Source of the DNA: Stigmatella aurantiaca DW4/3-1
Lineage (GTDB): Bacteria > Myxococcota > Myxococcia > Myxococcales > Myxococcaceae
Reading direction: 5' to 3'
Assembly (NCBI RefSeq): GCF_000165485.1
Contig: NC_014623.1
Span: 3,801,501 to 3,865,500 of the forward strand
Length of the DNA stretch: 64,000 nucleotides
Shown here piece by piece: positions 1-8,255 of the stretch. The translations under genes were made by a program, and so were the position numbers. The number at the start of each line of letters is the position of its first letter. Position 1 is the stretch's first letter. The notes beneath the pieces were generated by a model. It was not told the DNA's origin. It worked only from the letters and a program-made list of their open reading frames with translations, and searched no databases.

Positions 1-122
1 AGAGCGCAGGTACGAGTGGAAGGGGAAGTGTTACAAACCAATGATTAATCCCCCACGCCCCTCGACCTCCATCTCGCCGTGAAAACGTGTGCTCAGTCAT
101 GGCTGCCGCGCTTCAAGAGCGC

Positions 123-2273
123 CTACGGCATCTCCTCGACCAGCAAGAGGTTCTGTCCACGGTTCCAACCAAAATAATTGGAACCGCAGGAACTTCCATC
201 ACCATGTAAGGTGCTCGACCAGATCGCGAATGTGTGAATACCGGCTGCAAGGTTTGGGATGATGCACGTCAGGTTCACAGGGCGATGCTGGTCCTGTGCA
301 GCGCCTCCATTCCAAGAATACTGGCCAACGACACACCCAGAAGGCTGATTGTCGACGTATAACTGGAAGGCCCCCCAACGCCCGTTGCAGTTGTAAGTCG
401 CGCGGAAGGTGTCCGAGTAGGTGACTTTCACCGTTTTTCCGTGAGCGCTGACGGTGTGAAGGATCTGCCTGACGCCGACGCCAGACCAGTTTCCGGAAAG
501 CTCGCCGCTCGCGAAACCCGTGTTGGAGTAGGTCACACCCGTATTGGGAATTTCCTCGACGAGGAGAAGCGGATTGCTTCGCCCCCAGCCAAGATAGGCA
601 AGACCGCCAGAGTTCCCAGCAAGGGCAACTTGCAGGGTGTGCTGGGCAGCGGAGACATTCGGGAGGATGCAAGTCAGGACGAAGGGATTGTGAAAATCGC
701 TGCCGGTACCCTGGGTGCCGTACTTGCCCGTGTAGCAATTGGTAGCGGACCCGTCGAGCCAGAGCATCACTGTGCCCCAGCCTCCATTTTGATTATACCC
801 TACGCGAAGGGTGTCCGCGAGCGTCACTTTGAGGAGCGTCGACGCGGTTTGCTTCACGAAAGTGACTTCGCGTCCGGTTGCCTTGACGTACGCTGTGCCC
901 GTGGCGCTGGTGTCGCCTCCCGCTTTCGAGAAAGCGTAAGGATGGGGCGCATCCAGTTCCTCGGCGAGGAGCAATGCCCGGTCTGTCCCGGCGCCAACGT
1001 AGCTGGTTCCCCCGCTGGCGATAGCCCATACCTCGAATTCGTAAAGGCCTTTGGGGAGCTGCTCGGTGAGACAGACGTTCGCAAATGGCATGTGGTAGTC
1101 TTGAAGCCAACTGGATGCGTTCCAGTTGTATTGTTGGGCATCACAGCCCATTCCGCTGCCGTTCATTCGCACGGAATAGGTGCCAGCTCCTGCGGCGGCG
1201 TAGTTGGCTCCGACCCTGAAGCCATCGGAGACTGTGATTTTGATACGTGAGGTGTCACTGGTCTTGTAGAGCGAAATGCGGCGCCCAGCGGGAACCCACA
1301 CGTTGCTGATCTCGCCGGAGGCGTAGGTGCCTGCTGGGTTGCTCGCCCACTTTGTCCGGAAGAGATTGGCTGAACTGCATATGAATTGAGTCGTCTGGAC
1401 TTCCTGGTTGCTGAGGGTTCCGTCACCATTCGAGTCGAGGCCGCTCTTGACGGAGGTTCCACCGTAGGCGCAGGTGGAACCTGCGGGCTCGGAATCGAGC
1501 CGCACCAGAGCGTTCTTGCCGTTGCGCCCGGGGAGCCCATTGCACACGAAGGTGGTGTTGGAGACTTCGTCCACGTCAAGCTTGCCATTGGCATTCAAGT
1601 CGAGGCCGCTCTTCACGGCGGTACCGCCCTGACTGCAGTTGGCTCCGCTGGGTTCCACATCGAGCCGGATGAGAGCCTGGGCGCCCGTCAGGCTCGTGAC
1701 GCTCTGGCAGACGTATTGCTTGGTGGTCACCTCGGGGCTGCTCAGTTGCCCATCGGTATTCACATCGATGCCGCCGAGGATGGAGGTCCCACCTGCTGGG
1801 CAGTTCGACCCGGCCGATTCAGGCAGCATTTTGACGACGTAGGCCGATCCGTTCAATCCATCCGAACTGTTGCAGAGGTACTGAGTGCTGGTGACTTCGC
1901 TGTCATTCTGCAAGCCGTCGGCGTTTGAATCGAGGCCAGACAGGACGGCGATGCCACCGGAGGCGCACCGCGTGGAGCTTTCTTCGGGGAGCAACTTGAC
2001 GAGGGACATCTGACCGCTCGGATTGCTGCCACCGCTGCACACGAAGGAGGTTTGCTGGACCTCGCTGTCGTTCAGCACGCCATCCCCGTTGTCGTCCAAG
2101 CCGGTTTGGATCGCAGTGCCTCCCTGCGGGCAGCGCGCGCCTGGAGGCTCTGGCGTGAGCCGGACGGAGGCATCCTTGCCGTCGGTGCCGTGGTCAGAAG
2201 GCGAGACACATGACGTGAGTGCAAGGATGAATCCGGTGACGGCGGACCGGCGGAAACGCCACGGTTGGGACAT
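123..2273 (-). CDS. Surface lipoprotein with five EF-hand-like modules and three C-terminal beta domains
   Basis: A 716-aa predicted lipoprotein. The signal peptide ends in a lipobox L-T-S-C with the lipidated Cys at residue 22, and AAAGGGGAG precedes the ATG. Residues about 35-297 are five tandem modules of about 50 aa. Each has a Cys, a GGT/GGI step, then a 12-residue loop of the form D-x-N-x-D/N-G-x-L-x-x-x-E (for example DDNGDGVLNDSE), and a closing Cys. The loop fits the EF-hand calcium-binding consensus, and the paired Cys suggest a disulphide per module; this resembles the DUF7151-type repeat. Residues about 300-716 are three further repeats of about 135 aa, each beta-rich, with conserved Cys and ending LLL(V/A)EE(L/I/M). 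No catalytic motif is visible. Calcium-stabilised adhesion or matrix binding at the cell surface is inference. The upstream gene is divergent. Confidence 0.85.
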   Translation of the reverse strand: MSQPWRFRRSAVTGFILALTSCVSPSDHGTDGKDASVRLTPEPPGARCPQGGTAIQTGLDDNGDGVLNDSEVQQTSFVCSGGSNPSGQMSLVKLLPEESSTRCASGGIAVLSGLDSNADGLQNDSEVTSTQYLCNSSDGLNGSAYVVKMLPESAGSNCPAGGTSILGGIDVNTDGQLSSPEVTTKQYVCQSVTSLTGAQALIRLDVEPSGANCSQGGTAVKSGLDLNANGKLDVDEVSNTTFVCNGLPGRNGKNALVRLDSEPAGSTCAYGGTSVKSGLDSNGDGTLSNQEVQTTQFICSSANLFRTKWASNPAGTYASGEISNVWVPAGRRISLYKTSDTSRIKITVSDGFRVGANYAAAGAGTYSVRMNGSGMGCDAQQYNWNASSWLQDYHMPFANVCLTEQLPKGLYEFEVWAIASGGTSYVGAGTDRALLLAEELDAPHPYAFSKAGGDTSATGTAYVKATGREVTFVKQTASTLLKVTLADTLRVGYNQNGGWGTVMLWLDGSATNCYTGKYGTQGTGSDFHNPFVLTCILPNVSAAQHTLQVALAGNSGGLAYLGWGRSNPLLLVEEIPNTGVTYSNTGFASGELSGNWSGVGVRQILHTVSAHGKTVKVTYSDTFRATYNCNGRWGAFQLYVDNQPSGCVVGQYSWNGGAAQDQHRPVNLTCIIPNLAAGIHTFAIWSSTLHGDGSSCGSNYFGWNRGQNLLLVEEMP

Positions 2274-2608
2274 CCGGCTCCCCTTTGAGGGCTGAGAATT
2301 CTTAAAACAGTATGAGCTGATCAGCCTCTGCGAAGGGATAACCCCTCCGGACAGGAGAGCAGTTCAACCCAGGTCAAGAAGTTGCGACTTCATGCCCCGG
2401 TCTGTTTCAGCGCCGTCCGTCAGGGATTATGCGGGCAGGGCTTTTGATGTAATTTTTCAGTCTCCCGGGCTTGTGTCCCAGGTGATTCGCGGACGGAAGA
2501 GTCTTTACACCTCACGGTCCATTCCCCACGGCGGGTCGGCCTGTGTCGGACGGAACGGGGAACCTGTGTCCTTCCGTCCCCTGCGGGGGCGTTCACAGGA
2601 GGCCGTAC
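2274..2608. other. Intergenic region between divergent lipoprotein and toxin cassette
   Basis: About 335 bases separate the two divergent starts, so promoters for both directions should lie here. A 10-bp perfect palindrome GCTGATCAGC sits at 2316-2325. A relatively A/T-rich pocket lies around 2435-2462. Open frames across it are out of phase with recognisable protein and look like chance. I could not fix a -35/-10 pair with confidence. Confidence 0.4.
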
Positions 2609-3979
2609 ATGTTCGTGCATCGAATCTGGGCTGTGGTGGTGCTGCTGCTCCTGCCAGGGGAGGGGTGGACGGAGGACCTCACAGAGCCGCAGGCCAGAAG
2701 CGAGGTGCTGTCTTCACCGGTGGCCCTCCGCCCTCGCTCGAGGTGGGCGTACCTGCTGAGGCTGGAGGCCACGGCACTGGCACTGATACCGAAGCAGGGG
2801 ACGGAGGAAGGCGAGGGCTTCGTGCAGTTGGAGCCGATGGTGGTGTTGGACGGAGGAGAGACGTTCGGCCTCAATCTGGGGGCGCCGGTGCGGTTGCGGC
2901 TGTGGGGTGGAGGAAAGGGGGACCCCCTCGTGAGGAAGGAAGACTGGGACACTCTGTCCGACTGGGGGCAGCTCATCCGCCTTCTCAACCTGGGAAGCGA
3001 CGCGTCCCCGGTGTCGCTGTGGGCGGGCTCCCTGGACAGTTACAGCCTGCTGTCGGGTCATCTGGTGAGGCGTTACTCCAATCGAGGCAATCCGGATGAC
3101 CACCCGGCCGGGGCCGTACTGACGGGGAGCGTGGGGCCTCTGTACACCGAGGCGTTTGTCTCGGACGTGCTGGGGGCTCGCCTGGCGGGTGCGGAAGTCG
3201 AAGTGGACGTGCAGCATGTCCTTTCGGGCAGGCCCGAGGAGCCCGGGCGCTACACGTTGGCACTGTCGGCCGTGCATGACTGGGCAAGGGCCGGGGGCGC
3301 GGCGCGTCCGGTGACGCTGGCCCATGTGGATGGCACAGCGGTGGTGGGAGTCCGGAGGGGCCAGGACAGCGGCTTCGAGGCAGAGGTATTTGCCGGGTGG
3401 GGTGGGCGGCCGGGGGATGGGGGAGCGTGGGGGGCGGTGGCCGGGGTGGGCGCGGACGCGGTGTCGCCGACGCTGGACTTGCAGGCACGGCTGGAGGTGA
3501 GACGGCAGCAGGGAGGTTTCCGGCAGGGGTACTTCGGCCCGGACTACGAGTTGGCGCGCTTCCGGGTGGCGGGAAATTCCGGAGTGCCCCTGGCGGAGGA
3601 CGCCTTTCCCAAGGGGTATTCCGCTTTCGGAGAAGTGATTGTGGCCTGGGACGCGGTGTACCTGGGAGACCTGGTGCAGCGGCACCTGCGCTGCTCCGTC
3701 TCCGCGGAGGCCTTCACCTGGGGGCGGGTGGATGCGGACATGCGGCTGACGGCGCAGTTGTTCCGCCGCAACGTGGAGGTGGCCTTTCGAGGGTTGGCGG
3801 TGGGCATGCGCCAGCCGGGGGCGCGCTACCTGACCTCGGGTGAAGTGCGTTGGCGCTTCCTCGGAGGAAAGCTGTTCGCGCTGGGGCAGGGGGGGACGCT
3901 GCTGTATCCGGAGGCTGAGGGAGGGCTTCGCCCGGGAGCCTTCGCCTCTGTGGGCATGGGGGTGGACAATGTCCGCTGA
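2609..3979 (+). CDS. Predicted outer-membrane beta-barrel-like accessory protein, possible SitB
   Basis: A 456-aa exported protein. The start at 2609 is chosen because CAGGAGG lies 6 bases upstream and a clear signal peptide follows (MFVHRIWAVVVLLLLPGEGW). An upstream in-frame ATG at 2543 lacks both. The mature part is rich in alternating hydrophobic and polar stretches with many Gly, Tyr, Trp and Arg, as in outer-membrane beta strands; there are no internal membrane helices and no catalytic motif. It overlaps the next gene by 11 bases, so the two are probably translationally coupled. The position, first of three genes before a lipoprotein toxin and its partner, is that of sitB in the myxobacterial sitBAI toxin loci. 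The sitB equivalence is inferred from gene order and topology, not from recognised similarity. Confidence 0.6.
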   Translation: MFVHRIWAVVVLLLLPGEGWTEDLTEPQARSEVLSSPVALRPRSRWAYLLRLEATALALIPKQGTEEGEGFVQLEPMVVLDGGETFGLNLGAPVRLRLWGGGKGDPLVRKEDWDTLSDWGQLIRLLNLGSDASPVSLWAGSLDSYSLLSGHLVRRYSNRGNPDDHPAGAVLTGSVGPLYTEAFVSDVLGARLAGAEVEVDVQHVLSGRPEEPGRYTLALSAVHDWARAGGAARPVTLAHVDGTAVVGVRRGQDSGFEAEVFAGWGGRPGDGGAWGAVAGVGADAVSPTLDLQARLEVRRQQGGFRQGYFGPDYELARFRVAGNSGVPLAEDAFPKGYSAFGEVIVAWDAVYLGDLVQRHLRCSVSAEAFTWGRVDADMRLTAQLFRRNVEVAFRGLAVGMRQPGARYLTSGEVRWRFLGGKLFALGQGGTLLYPEAEGGLRPGAFASVGMGVDNVR

Positions 3980-6158
3980 ATCCCTGGGGTTGCGGTGCGT
4001 GCTGCTGTGCTGCGCAGCGTGGCTGGCCATGGGCTGCGGCACGCTGACGTCACGTGCTGTTCATGGCAGGGCGTTGGGCGAGGGACTCCACTCTCCGAGG
4101 GTTCTGAGGAACACGGCAGGTGGCGTGCTTCAGGGGGAGGTCTCTTCGTCTTCTTCCGAGGACTCGGGGGCAGCAGAGCGGCTGCGTCGCCGGCGTGGAC
4201 CGAAGCGCGACCAGGGGGCTGTCGCAAGTCAGCCAGTTCCAGATGAAGTGGGAGGAGGGAAGGCAGCCTCCTGCGGAGGCCAGGCCGTGCCCGCGGGCTG
4301 GCCCCACGTGGACTCCAGCCAGGAGGTGTTGGCCCCCTTCCTGGCATGCGCCTCGCCTGCGGAATTCGTGGCGATGCAGCAGGGGGTGGACATGGCCCGG
4401 CTGGTGGAGTCCCTGAAGGACTGGGATGCCGTCCGGCTGGGGGCCTTGGGGCCGATGGATGCGAAGGCCTCGGAAGTCCTCACCCGCAAGCGCGCGGCCT
4501 TCCTCGTCACTGCGACGGAGAAGTACGGCGTGGCGCTGGCCGAGGTGTTCGCCCTCTTCATCCTGCACACCGCCTTCGACGACGAACTGCGCGAGGTGGT
4601 GTGGCTCCTGGCTCGGGAGAAGCAGTTGGGGGAGACGTTGGGGAGCATGGCCACCGTCCGGGAGGAGTTGCAACGGCGGGGCCTGGAGCTGTCGGAGTAC
4701 CCGGAGCGAGCCGAGCGGGGCGGTGACGTCTTGCGAGGGTTGGGCCGAGCCAGCCGGGATGTGCTGGCCACCATCCCCCTGGTGGCGGAGCCTCAATATA
4801 CGGACTTCAGCGCGAAGCGTGGGCAGCTGCCACCGCCCTACCAGGAAGCGCTTCACGAGGTGGAGCGGGCGCTGATGGCGCAGCACTTCTCTCCGGGAAG
4901 TGTGGCGCTGGGCAGCTTCGATGCCCTGACGTTCGGTGTGCCGCTGGGCTTCTACCACTTGGCGGCTGGAGCGGGCCACGGGGCGTCCTCGCTGGCGCAG
5001 GGAAAGTACGAGCAGGCCACGCGCGAGCTGGCGCCAGCGGCGTTGATGGTGGCGTTGTACGCGGGGGGCAAGGGCGCACGATTTCTCTCGGAAGCCACAG
5101 ATGCCGGGCGGAGCAGGCTGCGATGGCTCCCACTTTCGGAATCTGGCTTGGACCATCTGAAGGCGGTGGTGGCTCGGTTGAAGGAGCAAGGGGGGGTGAA
5201 CGCCACCCGTGAGCTGTTTCGGTACATACAAGCGAACAGGGAGAGTGCTCTGGTCGCGGCCCAATGGGGCGAGGCCGGAGTCCTGGCGCTGTACGAGGCT
5301 CGTGGCAATGCGACGAAGGCGCAGGCCGTGCTTGCGGAGGCGAGCCGCGAGCGCCCAGGGGCCACGTCAACGAGCGGTGGTGTTGGGAAGGGGGGGAGTA
5401 CCACGGCCGCGCTGCTGCATGAGGTGGCAGGCTTCGAGCAGGACGCGCTGAGAGCGAAGTGGCTTCAAGTGGAGAAGGATGCGCCGGGTACACGCCTGTC
5501 CGCTGATGTGGCCAAACTGAAGAAGCATCGCCCTTCAATGGACGCCCCTCCGCAGGGGGCTGCAGGACACCCACTCTGGGGGGAATACGTCGTGTACTGG
5601 GAGCGTCGCCTCGCGGAGCTTGAGCGGGGTGTGGAGCTCAGAGGGCCTTGGACGTGGGTGGACTACCAGAAGTTGCGTGGGCTATTCATCCGAGGGTTGG
5701 CCTTTGAGCGAACCATGGTGTCCATGATCCAAGCGGACGCAGCACTGCCGCAACCGCAGCGCCGATGGCTCCAGGACTTCAACCGGCCCCGCATTGAAAC
5801 ACACGTGGGCGTGGTGAAGGCGGACCTCCGATTCGCGGACGTGCTTGTCATAGAGGAGCAGCCACCCATGGGCCAGCGACCCAGGGTAGAGACATTCAGC
5901 TTCAAGAGCCGGGATCTCAGGGGGGTGGGGGAAAAAGCGCTCACGGCGCAGATGATGGCGGACGCGAGCGATGCCCTGCGCTATTACGGCGAGACGTTGA
6001 ACATCCGCCGGCCCGGACTGGAGATGGAAGCGCAGGTCCAGAGGATCCGTCTCATTTACGAGGGAGGCGAACTCAAGCCCAGCGATCCGAAAGCCTTGAA
6101 GGCAGCCGTGAGAGAAACTCAGAACGAGGTTGAGGGAGTGGAGGTATCGTTCCAATGA
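3969..6158 (+). CDS. SitA-like polymorphic lipoprotein toxin
   Basis: A 729-aa lipoprotein. The start at 3969 lies inside the end of the previous gene and gives a signal peptide with lipobox L-A-M-G-C (Cys23, followed by Gly-Thr, so no inner-membrane retention Asp). The long middle region (about 100-500) is helical, with segments such as GPMDAKASEVLTRKR and LAPAALMVALYAGGKGARFL, which match my memory of the conserved delivery region of myxobacterial SitA-type toxins. A Gly/Ser-rich linker near residue 470 leads to a C-terminal module (about 540-729). That module has RWLQDFNRPRIETHVG and a stretch around RFADVLVIEE followed by VETFSFKSR, which might be a degenerate PD-(D/E)xK nuclease core, but this is unproven. 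SitA toxins pass between kin by outer-membrane exchange and kill recipients lacking immunity. The next gene overlaps by ATGA, as expected for immunity. The family call is from memory of such proteins, not a search. Confidence 0.65.
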   Translation: MSAESLGLRCVLLCCAAWLAMGCGTLTSRAVHGRALGEGLHSPRVLRNTAGGVLQGEVSSSSSEDSGAAERLRRRRGPKRDQGAVASQPVPDEVGGGKAASCGGQAVPAGWPHVDSSQEVLAPFLACASPAEFVAMQQGVDMARLVESLKDWDAVRLGALGPMDAKASEVLTRKRAAFLVTATEKYGVALAEVFALFILHTAFDDELREVVWLLAREKQLGETLGSMATVREELQRRGLELSEYPERAERGGDVLRGLGRASRDVLATIPLVAEPQYTDFSAKRGQLPPPYQEALHEVERALMAQHFSPGSVALGSFDALTFGVPLGFYHLAAGAGHGASSLAQGKYEQATRELAPAALMVALYAGGKGARFLSEATDAGRSRLRWLPLSESGLDHLKAVVARLKEQGGVNATRELFRYIQANRESALVAAQWGEAGVLALYEARGNATKAQAVLAEASRERPGATSTSGGVGKGGSTTAALLHEVAGFEQDALRAKWLQVEKDAPGTRLSADVAKLKKHRPSMDAPPQGAAGHPLWGEYVVYWERRLAELERGVELRGPWTWVDYQKLRGLFIRGLAFERTMVSMIQADAALPQPQRRWLQDFNRPRIETHVGVVKADLRFADVLVIEEQPPMGQRPRVETFSFKSRDLRGVGEKALTAQMMADASDALRYYGETLNIRRPGLEMEAQVQRIRLIYEGGELKPSDPKALKAAVRETQNEVEGVEVSFQ

Positions 6159-7486
6159 GGGTATTGGAGTTTCACGACTTGGATTCAGACGATCGCCTCC
6201 GGCTTTCCTTCGAAGGGATGTTTGATCCCCAGGCAGACTTGGAGCGCGAGATGGAGCCCCTTCTGGATGCCCTTGAGGCAGGGGCGGGTGAGTGGATGCC
6301 GGATGTTGTTGAAGGTACACGGCGGCGCACCTACTCCCGGGCTGCGGTTTGGAAGGCGCTGGAGGAAAAGCGCGGGAGAAAGAGCGTGGCCATCGGACTT
6401 TATCGCACGCAATGGCCTGCGCTGGACATGACGCTCAGGCTCTGGCTTCCGCCATCTCCTCCCCGGTTGTATCTCTGGGTGGCTGTGCAGCCGCTCTCTT
6501 TCTTTTCCGAGGCAGAGCGCAGCCGCAAGTTCGTAGAGATGGTGCGTGCGTGGGCATCCCGCTACGCGGTCACCCGTGCCACAGCCAGTAGCCTCGCTGA
6601 AGACCAACTGGTGGAAGCCTCTCATTCAGGCCGTGCTGAAACAACAGAGATGAATGAGGACGGCGGGATCGATGAAGTATCCTGGCTCAACGTCTTTGGG
6701 CCGAAGCGAGTGGAAAAGGTGGGCCGAGTGCGGATGTTGTCCACGCCGGCGCACCGGTTGGAAGAACTTCCCAATGGAGCCATCCTTTTGATGACGTGGC
6801 CCATTGCTGCGGACTTTGCCAGCGATGAGGCGCGCCAGGCCCAGGCCCAGGTCCAGGCCCATCTGCGGCCGGAACTCGATGTGAGCATGCTGCTGCGAAC
6901 CCTGCGCGAGCGCAGCGCCACACTTGCTCCCGTGGAGCCTCGATTCTATCCAGATGTGGCACCGCTCTTGTCGCGAGTGGTCGACAGAGCCACCATCAGC
7001 GAGCGGCAGCGGAAGATTGCCGAGTTTAACGCATACCGCCCCCCCGAACCGGAAGAGTGGCGCACCGTCGCGCTGCCGCCTGACGTCGAGGATGAGGAAC
7101 TGGTCCGAAAGCACTATGGGCACCTCGCCGAGGGTCTCGTGGCGTTGGTGCATACGCCGTTGCCCTCGGTGTTCGAGGCAACGGCCGAGTCGCTGACGGA
7201 CATCGACTCCTACTTCTGGACAGAGAACTTCCCGGAGACGTTCGCAAGGCAGAACATCGAGGGGCATGCGGTGCCCGCGGTGGGAGCGTACCTGGGGGAG
7301 GTGCTGGTGCGTCGCCTGGGTGGACAGTGGATACCGCGCCAGAAACTGGAGGAGGCGCAAGTCCGTGTTGGCCATCGCGTCTGGCTGCCCTTCGTCCGGG
7401 CCCATCGTTACATGCGCTCGCGCCAAGCGCTCCTGGACTACTCCCTCACCCAGTTCTACCGCGAGGCCGAGCGGCGCCGAGGCTGA
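6155..7486 (+). CDS. Probable cognate immunity protein (SitI-like position)
   Basis: A 443-aa soluble protein with no signal peptide or membrane segment, so cytoplasmic. Its ATG overlaps the toxin stop as ATGA, a strong sign of coupled synthesis. Two regions are visible. The N-terminal half (1-240) has segments such as EMEPLLDALEAGAGEW and a Trp-rich strand region. The C-terminal half (from about 300) has LGEVLVRRLGGQW, HRVWLPFVRA and a tail HRYMRSRQALLDYSLTQFYREAE. The two-part look suggests either a fused immunity pair or one domain with a general myxobacterial tail. The family is not recognised with certainty; the immunity role is inferred from gene order, overlap and predicted cytoplasmic location. 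Confidence 0.55.
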   Translation: MRVLEFHDLDSDDRLRLSFEGMFDPQADLEREMEPLLDALEAGAGEWMPDVVEGTRRRTYSRAAVWKALEEKRGRKSVAIGLYRTQWPALDMTLRLWLPPSPPRLYLWVAVQPLSFFSEAERSRKFVEMVRAWASRYAVTRATASSLAEDQLVEASHSGRAETTEMNEDGGIDEVSWLNVFGPKRVEKVGRVRMLSTPAHRLEELPNGAILLMTWPIAADFASDEARQAQAQVQAHLRPELDVSMLLRTLRERSATLAPVEPRFYPDVAPLLSRVVDRATISERQRKIAEFNAYRPPEPEEWRTVALPPDVEDEELVRKHYGHLAEGLVALVHTPLPSVFEATAESLTDIDSYFWTENFPETFARQNIEGHAVPAVGAYLGEVLVRRLGGQWIPRQKLEEAQVRVGHRVWLPFVRAHRYMRSRQALLDYSLTQFYREAERRRG

Positions 7487-7494
7487 GTGCTGAG

Positions 7495-7797
7495 TCAGGG
7501 GCAGAAATAGCCGTCCGTCACCCACCCTCGGCGGTTGATGTCGCCGTAGGCGAAGCCGTAGACCGAGCCTCCCGAGCGGCGCTCCACCAGGAACGTCTGC
7601 CCCTTGAAGAGCGTCCCCATCCAAGCCCCCGTTCCTGGATCGGTGCGCACGTACAAGTCGTTCGCGCAGACCGTCTCGCGCTTCCCGATGGTTCCGTTTG
7701 CCATCAGACCCAGTGCGCTGGGGGTCACGGAAGCGATGGCGGGGAGCGCTGCAACGAACAGCGCACACGACAGCAACACAGGGCGATGACGACGCAT
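7495..7797 (-). CDS. Small secreted SH3-like protein
   Basis: A 100-aa exported protein. The ATG at 7797 is preferred over one six bases upstream because GAGGAA then sits at proper spacing. A signal peptide (RPVLLSCALFVAALPAIAS) precedes a compact domain with the bacterial SH3 pattern: LYVRTDPGTGAWMG, then LFKGQTFLV, then a Gly/Tyr-rich strand and GWVTDGYFC. Two Cys in the mature part could form a disulphide. Bacterial SH3 domains often bind peptidoglycan or peptides in the envelope; the ligand here is unknown. It ends 9 bases from the convergent immunity-gene stop and follows a similar small secreted gene by 34 bases, so those two probably share a transcript. Confidence 0.7.
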   Translation of the reverse strand: MRRHRPVLLSCALFVAALPAIASVTPSALGLMANGTIGKRETVCANDLYVRTDPGTGAWMGTLFKGQTFLVERRSGGSVYGFAYGDINRRGWVTDGYFCP

Positions 7798-7831
7798 GAT
7801 CATTTCCTCGATTCAGGGGGCAAAAGCCACA

Positions 7832-8143
7832 TCACCAGGAGCCGTAACCGCCAATGCATTCGTAACGCATATAGCCCCAGTCGTTCGGGCCGTAGTCGAA
7901 GCTGGCCGCCCATCCGTTGTAGACCGGGTGGGCTCCCCGGGTATGGCCCACCTTGTCCCCCTTGGGCAGGACCCGTTTGAGACCCGTTGGACCTTGGGCG
8001 CTGTCGTAATTCGTGTAGAAACTCGCGGTCTGGCACGTCACGACCGCGTGATCTGGCGGGACCTGGGCGTACACGAGGGTGGCCAATGCCGCGGTGGAGG
8101 CAATGGCCGCACCGGTCAGGAGCTTCTGCTTTTTCAAGGTCAT
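7832..8143 (-). CDS. Small secreted SH3-like protein, tandem partner
   Basis: A 103-aa protein. The start at 8143 is chosen because GAGGG lies just upstream and the signal peptide (KLLTGAAIASTAALATLVYA) begins there; a frame-open extension upstream would run through the promoter. The mature domain has Cys residues at both ends and a pattern like the downstream gene: a strand after VTCQTASFYTNY, a Leu-Pro-Lys-Gly-Asp turn, and WGYMRYEC near the end. I read it as a diverged SH3-like fold; sequence identity with the neighbour is low. Function unknown, location periplasm or outside. Confidence 0.6.
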   Translation of the reverse strand: MTLKKQKLLTGAAIASTAALATLVYAQVPPDHAVVTCQTASFYTNYDSAQGPTGLKRVLPKGDKVGHTRGAHPVYNGWAASFDYGPNDWGYMRYECIGGYGSW

Positions 8144-8178
8144 CGAGCCCTCACTGCCAGGGAGAATGAGCGTTTGAT

Positions 8179-8206
8179 ATTTTAAGCAGAAAATCCTGAA
8201 AAGCAA
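8179..8206 (-). promoter_or_regulatory. Candidate sigma-70-type promoter for the SH3 pair
   Basis: On the minus strand a -10-like TAAAAT (8179-8184) lies 16 bases from TTGCTT (8201-8206). This is an unusually A/T-rich patch for the window, about 35 bases from the 8143 start. The -35 match is only partial. Confidence 0.35.
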
Positions 8207-8255
8207 GACTTTGCCGAATCCTGAGAAGGACTCGGCCAGCGGTCCCTGGGCGCTG

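Noticed and set aside
1-122. Possible RNA gene at the left edge
   Set aside because: No cloverleaf or conserved arms could be built; probably just the 3' flank of the lipoprotein gene.
2543-2608. N-terminal extension of the possible SitB protein
   Set aside because: No RBS and it breaks the signal peptide; the start at 2609 has CAGGAGG.
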